Source: Deltaproteobacteria bacterium (GTDB lineage: Bacteria > Desulfobacterota > Desulfarculia > Adiutricales > Adiutricaceae). Taken from it: DNA of 12,988 bases. This document shows positions 6,607-12,988 of the stretch, piece after piece. A program made the position numbers and the translations under genes. The notes beneath the pieces were generated by a model. The model worked only from the letters and a program-made list of their open reading frames with translations. It did not search any database and was not told the DNA's origin. The stretch spans positions 1-12,988 of the forward strand of contig JAIRZX010000045.1 in assembly GCA_031267005.1 (NCBI GenBank), written 5' to 3'. The stretch's first letter is position 1. Every line of letters starts with the position of its first letter.

Positions 6607-7632
6607 ATGAAACACATCCTCATAGTGGACGACAACCTGACCAACCTCGAGCAGATTAGCATCCAGATAGAGGACCTCTACGACGTCTCCCTGGCCAAGT
6701 CGGGAGCCCAGGCCCTGCAGATCTGCGGCAAGGCCGCGCCGGACTTGATACTCCTGGACATCGAGATGCCGGAAATGGACGGCTTCGCCACCCTGGCCAG
6801 GCTCCGCGAGGACGCCTCCAACCGCTCCATACCCGTCATATTCCTGACCGCCAGCCACGACGTGAAGACGGAGCTCAAGTGCCTGAAGGCCGGGGCCTCC
6901 GACTTCATAGGGAAGCCCGCGGAAAGGGACATCCTCATCCACCGCATCGAGACCCACCTGGCTTTGGTGGAAGCGGACGGTAACGTGGACGCGCGGGCCC
7001 GCGACCTGGAGGACGCCTTGATCACCTCCTTCGCGGACATCATAGAGCACAGGAACGCCAAGAGCTTCGGGGGCTCCAGGCGATCGGCCAGGATCGTCAG
7101 GGCGCTCGCTGACGAGCTTTTAGCCTCCGGGTCCTGCCCGGGGCAGCTAAACGGGCTCTCAGCCGACATGATGGCCAGGGCGGCCCCCCTGCACGACATC
7201 GGGAAGATAGGCATAAGCGACTTCATCCTCCTCAAGCCCTCGCTGTTGAACGACGACGAGTTCAACGTCATGAAGACCCACACCACCGTGGGGGCGGAGA
7301 TACTGCGCCGCGCCTTCGAAGAGGTCCCCCGCTGCGCCGGCTTCCGGGAGTTCGCCGTGACGATGGCTCTCTCGCACCACGAGCGCTGGGACGGCAAGGG
7401 ATACCCGGACGGGCTCGCGGGCGACGCCATCCCCTTCTGCGCGCGGATCATGGCCGTGGCGGACGTCTTCGACGCCCTTCTCGACGCGAGGACCTACAAG
7501 GAGCCGCTGCCCTTCTCCGAGGCGGCGCTGGTCATAGCCGGCGGCAGGGGCACGGCCTTCGACCCGCGGGTGGTCGACGCCTTCCAGGCGGCCCAGCCCA
7601 GGCTCTCGGCAGAGACGGTAGCCTCCGCGTGA
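6607..7632 (+). CDS. Response regulator with REC and HD-GYP domains (RpfG-like)
   Basis: The 341-residue protein starts at ATG 6607, where the receiver domain begins (MKHILIVDDN). REC (about 1-120) has the acidic pair D8/D9, phosphoacceptor D51 in LLDIEMPEMDGF, T81 and K103, so it should accept phosphate. The HD-GYP domain (about 140-335) has PLHDIGKIGI (H196/D197), H in MKTHTTVG, HHERWDGKGYPDG (H257/H258) and VADVFDAL, then AFDPRVV. HD-GYP proteins usually degrade cyclic-di-GMP. The early metal-ligand segment, normally close to E-T-G-x-H, reads SFGGSRR, so the first Glu and His appear to be Ser; this could give a binuclear or weakened enzyme. The ribosome site is poor (GGCGGAAA). The stop overlaps the FIST start by four bases (GTGA), implying an operon and translational coupling. 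No partner kinase is in the window. Confidence 0.95.
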   Translation: MKHILIVDDNLTNLEQISIQIEDLYDVSLAKSGAQALQICGKAAPDLILLDIEMPEMDGFATLARLREDASNRSIPVIFLTASHDVKTELKCLKAGASDFIGKPAERDILIHRIETHLALVEADGNVDARARDLEDALITSFADIIEHRNAKSFGGSRRSARIVRALADELLASGSCPGQLNGLSADMMARAAPLHDIGKIGISDFILLKPSLLNDDEFNVMKTHTTVGAEILRRAFEEVPRCAGFREFAVTMALSHHERWDGKGYPDGLAGDAIPFCARIMAVADVFDALLDARTYKEPLPFSEAALVIAGGRGTAFDPRVVDAFQAAQPRLSAETVASA

Positions 7633-8789
7633 TCCGCATGATCTCCGCCCAGACCCGCGAGGCGGACGACGGCGAGCTGGCCGCCAGGGAAGTGTCGGCC
7701 CAGATAAAGGAAGCGGGCCCCCTCGACCGGAACGCGCTGGGCGTGGTCCACTGCGACAACGCCTTCGTGGAGACCGGGGCGTGCTCGGCAGTGTGCCGCG
7801 CCCTCCCTTTTCCCACGGTTGGCATAAACACGCTCCTCCACTCGGCCTGCTCCGGCGCGCTGGACAGCACCCTCCTGACCGTCTCCGTCCTGACCAGCCC
7901 GGACGTGCGCATGGCGGCGGCGCTCTCGGATCCCATGGAGGACGAGGTGCGCGGCCCCTGCGAGGGCATGTACTCCGACGCGCTGGGCGTTTTGCGCGAA
8001 CGGCCCGCTGTGGGCATGGTCTTCGGGCCCTTCCTGCCCTGGTGCGCGTCAGGGGAGATCATCTGCTATTCCCTGGACGAGATCGCGGGCGGGCTCCCCT
8101 TCTTCGGCTGCCTCGCCTCGGACTACGCCGCCTCGGCCCGCTCCCCCAGGGTCATCTACAACGGCGCGGCCTGGGCCTCGAGGGCGGCGCTGGTGCTCTT
8201 CGGCTCGGCCGCCAGCCCCCGCTTCTCGGTCTTCCCGGTGAGCGGCAGGAAGGCCTTCCGCGAGAAGGCCGTGGTGACGGAGTCCGAGGACCACGTGATA
8301 CGCCGCGTGAACGGCATGCCGGTCCTGGACTTCCTGGAGACCCTGGGGCTGTGCCGGGAAGGCCAGCTCGTCTCCACCCACATGATCCCCATATTCCTGG
8401 AGCGCGGCGGCGGCCGCCCGCCCATAATCCGGGCCATATTCACCCAGACCCAGGACGGGGCAATCCACCTGGGGGGCAACGCCCCCGCGGGCTCCACCCT
8501 GGGCATCGGCGCCATGGACACGGCACATATCCTGGAAGGCGTGCGCCGCGCGGCCTCCATCATGAACCTGGGCTCCAGCGGCGCCACCATCCTGTACTCC
8601 TGCATCGCGAGGAGCATCAGCCTGGGGCTCAACTTCACCATGGAGATGGAGGCCCTGAGGCGCGCGGCCTCCTCCCGCTCCCCTTACCTGTTCTCTTACT
8701 CCCTGGGCGAAATCTGTCCGATACTGCTCCCGGACGGCAAATACCACAACGAATACCATAACATGTCGCTCGTGACCATGAGCCTTTAA
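7629..8789 (+). CDS. FIST-domain signal transduction protein, paralogue 1
   Basis: The 386-residue protein contains FIST_N (PF08495, about residues 30-205) and FIST_C (PF10442, about 215-365). FIST is a proposed cytoplasmic small-ligand sensor domain, often fused to histidine kinases or cyclic-di-GMP enzymes; the ligand is not established. Diagnostic stretches are VVHCDNAFVETGA (H41/C42), SPRVIYNG, AVVTESEDHV, VNGMPVLDFLETLGLC and the end GEICP (360-364) plus HNMSLVTMSL. No transmembrane segment or output domain is present, so it is a stand-alone sensor. GTG 7629 is preferred over ATG 7638 because it overlaps the upstream stop and lets the N-terminus (VIRMISAQT) align with the second FIST protein (KVRMLLAQT). 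The overlap with the HD-GYP gene suggests it modulates that regulator. Confidence 0.93.
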   Translation: MIRMISAQTREADDGELAAREVSAQIKEAGPLDRNALGVVHCDNAFVETGACSAVCRALPFPTVGINTLLHSACSGALDSTLLTVSVLTSPDVRMAAALSDPMEDEVRGPCEGMYSDALGVLRERPAVGMVFGPFLPWCASGEIICYSLDEIAGGLPFFGCLASDYAASARSPRVIYNGAAWASRAALVLFGSAASPRFSVFPVSGRKAFREKAVVTESEDHVIRRVNGMPVLDFLETLGLCREGQLVSTHMIPIFLERGGGRPPIIRAIFTQTQDGAIHLGGNAPAGSTLGIGAMDTAHILEGVRRAASIMNLGSSGATILYSCIARSISLGLNFTMEMEALRRAASSRSPYLFSYSLGEICPILLPDGKYHNEYHNMSLVTMSL

Positions 8790-9327
8790 CGGAACCTCCG
8801 CCGCGGCCGCCCCCGGCCAAAACCCTGGCCTTCCGGGCCACCGGCCTTCCGGAAAGCGGCGCACCGGGCCCGTCGGCCGGACCTTGACGTCCGGGACCCC
8901 ATCCGCCAGAACCGCCGACGGCCCGGGCCCCGGCGGCCAGCCCTCCCGGCGGCCACGCTCCCGAACCCTGCCATCCCAAACCCCGCCATCCCGCTCCCAG
9001 CCGCCCGCGCAGCCTTCCCCAGCCTCCCGAACCCCGCGCCGCCTCTCCCCGCCCCAGCCAGGCACTCCAACGCCCGGAGGGTTTCCGCTCCGTTCTCTCG
9101 CCTCCCACTCGCGGCGGCGGATTGGCGCCCGCGGAAGTCCCAAGGCCCCTAAACATCCATGCCGTTTTTCCGGCACTCAGCCCCATGAAACGGGAACGCT
9201 GCGTAACGAGGCCCTTGACCCGGCAACACTGGAAAACGTGTCGCGGGAAAGCCTCCGGGACAGCCGCTAAATTCCCTCCCCGGAACAGCGCTCCGGAAGG
9301 GCCAACCCCGCAACGCCGCGCCCCGCC

Positions 9328-9356
9328 TTGTCAGGAATTTTTCGCTTTGGTACAAT
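9328..9356 (+). promoter_or_regulatory. Sigma-70-type promoter in the FIST1-FIST2 spacer
   Basis: TTGTCA (9328-9333) and TACAAT (9351-9356) are spaced by exactly 17 bases and each match consensus at 5 of 6. The spacer is locally AT-rich (AATTTTTCGCTTT) in otherwise very GC-rich DNA. Transcription would start near 9363. The next supported gene starts at 10220, so the RNA would have a leader of about 860 bases or be a separate noncoding transcript. Confidence 0.6.
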
Positions 9357-10081
9357 AACTTGCGCTTGGTTGCGTTCGGAGCTGGCCTCCCTCCCGCAAG
9401 GCGCCCTTCGGACGGCCTTCCGGGAAACCCCGGGGCGGGAGCCCCTTAGGCCCTCCGACCGCCCCCGGCCCTCCCCCCGGACGCTTCAAGCCTGACCAGG
9501 GCCTCCCAGCCCCAAAGTTCCAGCCAGGGCGCCTCCCCAGCCGGCCGGAGCCATCCGGCACGGCCCGCGCCCCCGCCGCTTTGAAGCGGAGGGCGGCCCT
9601 TGGCATTTCCGGCCCTCCATTCCATTCTTGCCCTTCCGGCCCCGGCCAACCCGCGCCTTCCGTCCCCTTAAACCGCTTCCCCGCAGGCCGTATTCCACTT
9701 AAGGCGCGGCGCCGCCCGGCCTACAAGGCGCTCCCGGCGGCCCCCGCAACCGCCGGCCGCCGCGCCGATTCCCGCGCCAGGGCCTGGCGGCGCCACGCCC
9801 CGGCTCCCTGAGTGCCCGTCGGCCGCGGCGCTTCAAGCGCCCCGCCCGAAACCCCGAAACGGTCAAGCTTTCGGCGGAGCCCCCTTCCCGGACCCCTTAC
9901 GCCCAGGATACGGGCCCGCGTCCGTTCCCCCTCGGACCCGCCGCCAGTTGCCGCCCAGGGCCCACAGCCCTCCCCTGAGCGAACTGCCAGTTCAGTCGCC
10001 CGCCGCGTCCCGTCCCGTCCCTCTCCCGGCCCAAAAGCCCGTTCCGGCCCCTTCCTGCTCCAGATCCCGGCGTCCCCCCGT

Positions 10082-10200
10082 ACCCGCTCCGACCTCTGCC
10101 AAGTCCCGCTTTCCCGCCCCGCCGCAGGCGCCCCCCCCGGACCCGCTCCCCCCCTGCCAAGGCACTGTCGCGCCCCGCCGCAGGCGCCGCCGCCCCCAGG
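10082..10200 (+). repeat. Imperfect 59/60-bp tandem duplication upstream of FIST gene 2
   Basis: Two units, 10082-10140 and 10141-10200, share ACCCGCTCC at their start, CTGCCAAG near the middle and an identical CGCCCCGCCGCAGGCGCC block (10115-10132 and 10171-10188). The second unit ends at the ribosome site of FIST gene 2. It is GC-rich and strongly pyrimidine-biased. Confidence 0.65.
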
Positions 10201-10219
10201 CCTTCCCCAGGAGCCCTCA

Positions 10220-11386
10220 ATGTCAAAGGTGAGGATGCTTTTAGCGCAGACCCTGGAGCCGGACGACGCGGAGAGATCGGTAAGGGAGATCCTGGCCCAG
10301 CTGGATCTAGGGAAAAACCAGCGCCGCTACAGCGTGGGGCTGGTGCATTGCAACCAGGCCTTCGTGGAGTCAGGTGCGCTGAAGGCCGTCTGCGACCGGC
10401 TTCCTTTCCCGGTCCTGGGCTACAACACCCTGCTCCATTCCACCTCCCTCGGGCTGGTGGACAGCATGCTCATGACGGCGGCGGTGCTGACCTCCGACAC
10501 GGTGAAGTTCGCGACCGGGCTCTCTGCCCCCATGGGCTCCGACATGAGGGGCCCGGCCGCCTCCATGTACGTGGAGACCGAGAACCTCCTGCGGGCGAGG
10601 CCTGCCCTCGGGCTGGTCTTCGCGCCGAACCTGGAGGGCGTGGCGTCCGGGGAGATCATGACCGAGGCCCTGGACGAAATCTCCGACGGGGTGCCCTTCT
10701 TCGGGGGCCAGCCTGCCGACTTCACCACCTGCATGCGCGACCCCAGGGTCATCTACAACGGGGAAGCCTACCCGGACAGGGCGGGCATAGTGCTCGTGGA
10801 GGGTGACTTGAAGCCGCGCTTCCACGTCTTCCCGGTAGAGGCCCACCGCCGCATCAGGCAGATGGCCATCGTGACCGAGTCGGACGCGAACGTCGTGAAG
10901 CAGGTGAACGGCATGCCCGTCCTTGAGTTCATGGAGCAGCTGGGGCTGTGCTTCGAAGGGCAGCTCGCGGGCACCCAGACGATCCCCTTGTTCATAGACC
11001 GCGCCGACGGCGCCCCCCCCACGGTCCGGGCCGTGCAGTCCCAGACGCCCGAAGGCTGGCTGGTCCTGTGCGGCAACGCGCCGGTGGACAGCACCCTGGG
11101 GATAGGCGCCATCGACCAGGAGCACATCATAAACGGCATCAAGCGCGTCACTTTCCTCACCCGCGTCTCCTCGCCGGACGTCTTCCTGCTGTACTCCTGC
11201 CTGTCCCGCAACATAGTCCTGGGTTTCAACTACACTGCGGAGGCCGAGGCCTTGCGCGAGGAGCTGGACGGCCGCGTTCCCTACGTATTCGCCTACACCA
11301 GCGGGGAAATTTGCCCCCTCCCTTCCAAGGACGGAAGGTGGCGCAACGAATTCCACAACATGTCGCTCATTACAGTGACCTTCTGA
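10220..11386 (+). CDS. FIST-domain signal transduction protein, paralogue 2
   Basis: This 388-residue protein is collinear with the FIST protein at 7629-8789 and, by eye, nearly half identical. It starts at ATG 10220 with AGGAG (10209-10213) six bases upstream. Shared blocks are LVHCNQAFVESGA (H43/C44), NTLLHS, DPRVIYNG, AIVTESDANV, VNGMPVLEFMEQLGLC, GNAPVDSTLGIGAID, GEICP (from 362) and a final FHNMSLITVTF. FIST_N covers about 32-205 and FIST_C about 215-367. It has no output domain or membrane segment, so it is a cytoplasmic sensor of unknown ligand. Unlike its paralogue it has no overlapping partner gene and sits after a long noncoding leader, so it is probably expressed separately. An in-frame extension to 9812 is low-complexity and rejected. 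Tandem duplication and later divergence are likely. Confidence 0.95.
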   Translation: MSKVRMLLAQTLEPDDAERSVREILAQLDLGKNQRRYSVGLVHCNQAFVESGALKAVCDRLPFPVLGYNTLLHSTSLGLVDSMLMTAAVLTSDTVKFATGLSAPMGSDMRGPAASMYVETENLLRARPALGLVFAPNLEGVASGEIMTEALDEISDGVPFFGGQPADFTTCMRDPRVIYNGEAYPDRAGIVLVEGDLKPRFHVFPVEAHRRIRQMAIVTESDANVVKQVNGMPVLEFMEQLGLCFEGQLAGTQTIPLFIDRADGAPPTVRAVQSQTPEGWLVLCGNAPVDSTLGIGAIDQEHIINGIKRVTFLTRVSSPDVFLLYSCLSRNIVLGFNYTAEAEALREELDGRVPYVFAYTSGEICPLPSKDGRWRNEFHNMSLITVTF

Positions 11387-11705
11387 GAGCCCTCGCCCCT
11401 CGGCGCCGCAGGGCCCCCCCCCGGCCCCGCAGTCCTGACCGGCGGGTTCCCGGAAGCTTTCCAGCTGCTCCATGAGGATTCCCGACCTTTGCGGAGGCTC
11501 CCGCAGGTTCCAGGGGGATCCCGGAGGCTGCGGGACGGTTCCAGGGGGGTTCCAGAGGTCGCCCGGCGGTTCCAGGAGGTGCCGGAATGAACGGAAGCTA
11601 CGCTCCCGTCTGGAAAGCCATATATTCGCTCGGGACAGGCGCGCCGAATCCCGAAGGGCCCTCCGGCTGACGGAACGAAGGAAATACAGTCGGCCTGATC
11701 GCATA
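11387..11705. other. Spacer after FIST gene 2 with short repeats
   Basis: No gene is supported here. GGTTCCAG recurs at 11516, 11547, 11558 and 11578, each followed by a purine-rich stretch, forming a small irregular repeat cluster. This segment would be the 3' untranslated part of the FIST gene 2 transcript if that transcript runs to the terminator at 11706. Confidence 0.5.
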
Positions 11706-11745
11706 CGCCTCGGACGGCGGGAAACGCCGAGGCGACCTTTTTTTT
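11706..11745 (+). terminator. Strong intrinsic terminator
   Basis: CGCCTCGG (11706-11713) pairs perfectly with CCGAGGCG (11727-11734); an alternative inner GGCG/CGCC pairing is possible. Three bases later there is a run of eight T (11738-11745). It points along FIST gene 2 and is the best terminator in the window, though about 320 bases beyond that gene's stop. Confidence 0.8.
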
Positions 11746-11813
11746 CGTTTGTATTTTTTTTATTTTTTTCAATTTTCTGCATTATTTCAAATTTTCCACA
11801 TTTTTCCCAATTT
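11738..11813. other. T-rich tract with roughly helix-phased T-runs
   Basis: About 76 bases are almost free of G on the plus strand, with T-runs centred near 11742, 11757, 11766, 11774, 11786, 11793, 11803 and 11812, most 8-11 bases apart. Such phased A/T tracts can bend DNA, and on the minus strand the A-tracts could act as an UP-like element. The tract begins as the U-run of the terminator but is far longer than a terminator needs. Confidence 0.55.
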
Positions 11814-12216
11814 CTCGTTCGGCATAGGGTGCTCGGGCCCTCGTCCGCGGCGCCCGCGCCCTGGAAAATAGCCGCCGAGGAAAACTTCCGGAGCGAGCCG
11901 ACCTGGAACGGGAGGCTTTTTGCGCGCCCCGCCAGGCCTTCCCCAGGCTTTCCCGGAAAAAAAATAGGCGCCCGCGAAGCTTCGGCTCAGGACCCCGTCC
12001 GTCGAAACGGAGTAGGGCCCTAATTTGCCGTTCGGGTTCGGAGCGGCCTGGAAAGCCGAGACTACGGGACCCGGTTGAACCTGGACGGCCCCTGCGCGGT
12101 GGAAAGAGTCGGCAGCTTGGACGCCGCTCGGGGACGGCACGGACCGGATTCGAAGGCGGCTTGAACCGTGACTGCATTTTTTTTTCCGCTCCGAAACGAT
12201 TTTTTCCCAAAAACCC

Positions 12217-12245
12217 TTTTCAGGGGATTGACCCGGTGGTAGAAT
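12217..12245 (+). promoter_or_regulatory. Possible sigma-70 promoter
   Basis: TTTTCA (12217-12222) and TAGAAT (12240-12245) are 17 bases apart, matching consensus at 4 and 5 of 6. A TTGACC at 12227 is too close to this -10 to pair with it. No gene follows inside the window, so any product would be a noncoding or long-leader RNA. Confidence 0.35.
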
Positions 12246-12760
12246 AAATCGTCCTCAAGAAAACGCCTTCAGCCAAGCGCCCCCTTTCCAGCGTCCCTTT
12301 TCCTGGCCGGGGGCGGCTTCCGCCTTTATCCATCCCGCCTGAGCCTTAAGAACGCGGCCGCGCTGCCCGTCGCGCCCCCCCGGGCGTCGCGCGCGGGCCC
12401 TCCCCCCCTTGCCGGGCCGGAGGGCGACGGCCCCAAGGCGCTACCGGAGCGATTAAACCTTTCGATTCCGGGAACGCCAGGCCCGACCGCCAGGACAGCT
12501 TCCCCCGAAGCCCTGCGGCGAAATCGCGCGGCTTTCCCCCGGAGCTGCCCTGCGAGGCTGGCCCCCCCCTTTTTCCAGGCCCGCCGCGCTCCGTGTGAGG
12601 CGCGGGCCAAAAGCCTCCCCTCCCTGCCGGGACGGCCGCGATCCCCCGCCCGCTGGCTTGAAGCCCCGGGAGTTCCGGGACGCCCGCCCCCATGGGGACG
12701 AGCCGTCCCGGCGAGCGCCGGGGATCCCCGGCGGAGGCGTGCCGAAAACGAAAGGAAAGC

Positions 12761-12798
12761 CCCCTGGCGCCCTTAAGGCGCCCAGGGGACGTTATAAT
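12761..12798. promoter_or_regulatory. Long GC hairpin abutting a TATAAT box
   Basis: CCCCTGGCGCC (12761-12771) and GGCGCCCAGGGG (12777-12788) pair with one bulged base around a CTTAA loop. On the plus strand TATAAT (12793-12798) follows, but no -35 box is visible because the stem occupies that place. On the minus strand the hairpin is followed by a C/T-rich run (CTTTCCTTTCGTTTT), so it could be a terminator for a minus-strand transcript entering from the right. Confidence 0.4.
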
Positions 12799-12988
12799 CG
12801 GGCCCGCCGCGGACTTCCCGGCGAGCCCCCAGACGGTTCCCGCCAGAGGCGGCCGCCCCTCCTGCCGACCCCCCCGCCCCCCTGCCGAGAAGGGGACGGG
12901 ACGGACGGTTGCCGGATCGGCGCCCTCGCGGGCCCACAGTTTCTGGCCACGGTGAAAAACCCCGGACGGCGCCCCAGTTCTCGCGCCG

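Larger units (their letters stand above)
8790..10219. other. 1.4-kb spacer between the two FIST genes
   Basis: No frame on either strand has recognisable motifs; all are Pro/Arg/Gly/Ala-rich shadows of GC-rich DNA. It holds a good promoter-like pair (9328-9356) and an imperfect 59-bp tandem duplication ending just before the second FIST gene (10082-10200). A frame open from GTG 9812 joins FIST gene 2 in phase, but its 136 extra residues are low-complexity. I found no tRNA, RNase P, tmRNA or SRP RNA signature, and no clear terminator after FIST gene 1. Confidence 0.6.
11820..12988. other. Terminal 1.2 kb without a recognisable gene
   Basis: The GC-rich sequence has only shadow-type open frames on both strands, for example 12692-12955, which is Arg/Pro/Ser-rich with no motif. 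Visible elements are a possible promoter (12217-12245), T-runs around 12178-12206 without a convincing stem, and a long GC hairpin beside a TATAAT box (12761-12798). A gene could begin beyond the window edge, and these elements may serve it. Confidence 0.55.

Noticed and set aside
9812..10219. 136-residue N-terminal extension of FIST gene 2
   Set aside because: It is Pro/Ser/Arg-rich low complexity and absent from the paralogue; ATG 10220 has AGGAG six bases upstream.
10370..11782. 470-codon minus-strand frame opposite FIST gene 2
   Set aside because: It is a shadow of a certain gene, Arg/Gly/His-rich with no recognisable domain.
11940..11970. Minus-strand intrinsic terminator at a run of eight A
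   Set aside because: The preceding minus-strand sequence has only a loop-less CGAAG/CTTCG palindrome, not a proper terminator stem.
12100..12180. tRNA-like GGTTCAA / TTCGAATCC patches on the minus strand
   Set aside because: The T-arm stems do not pair and no anticodon or acceptor stem can be built.
12692..12955. 87-codon open frame near the right edge
   Set aside because: It is Arg/Pro/Ser-rich, has no motif, and its ATG lacks a good ribosome site; it also runs across the hairpin and TATAAT box.

Overview
The window comes from a GC-rich bacterium. Intact genes and spacers look roughly two-thirds GC or more, with strong G/C third-position bias, and Shine-Dalgarno sites precede ATG, GTG and TTG starts. 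No taxonomic marker fixes the lineage. The mix of an AAA-ATPase-like/PD-(D/E)XK protein, an HD-GYP response regulator and stand-alone FIST proteins fits an anaerobic, possibly host-associated Gram-negative such as a member of the Desulfobacterota. That is inference only. Intact genes cover well under half of the window, two genes are broken, and several spacers exceed 400 bases, so the locus looks eroded or relaxed.

Left part (1-3330): a very AT-rich segment (1 to about 345) with inverted repeats leads into a lower-GC gene for an AAA-ATPase-like protein with a C-terminal PD-(D/E)XK nuclease domain (444-2215). It is split by two one-base frameshifts, each in a run of A. A degenerate IS630-like transposase remnant follows a second AT-rich patch (2586-3048). 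This part looks horizontally acquired.

Middle (3331-6165): a minus-strand DUF1992 (DnaJ-homologue subfamily C member 28 domain) gene with a near-consensus promoter is divergent from obg. The obg gene has an extended -10 promoter and a leader made of six tandem terminator-like GC hairpins. It encodes a complete Obg GTPase carrying a long Ala/Pro/Gly linker and a histone-H1-like Lys/Ala tail.

Right part (6166-12988): a two-gene signalling unit, an RpfG-like REC/HD-GYP response regulator overlapping a FIST sensor protein by four bases, is followed by 1.4 kb without a convincing gene. That spacer contains a good sigma-70-type promoter. A second, paralogous FIST gene follows. A strong intrinsic terminator and a T-rich tract lie about 320 bases beyond it. 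The last 1.2 kb hold only possible promoter and hairpin elements. The likely common theme is signalling: FIST domains are proposed small-ligand sensors and HD-GYP domains usually hydrolyse cyclic-di-GMP.
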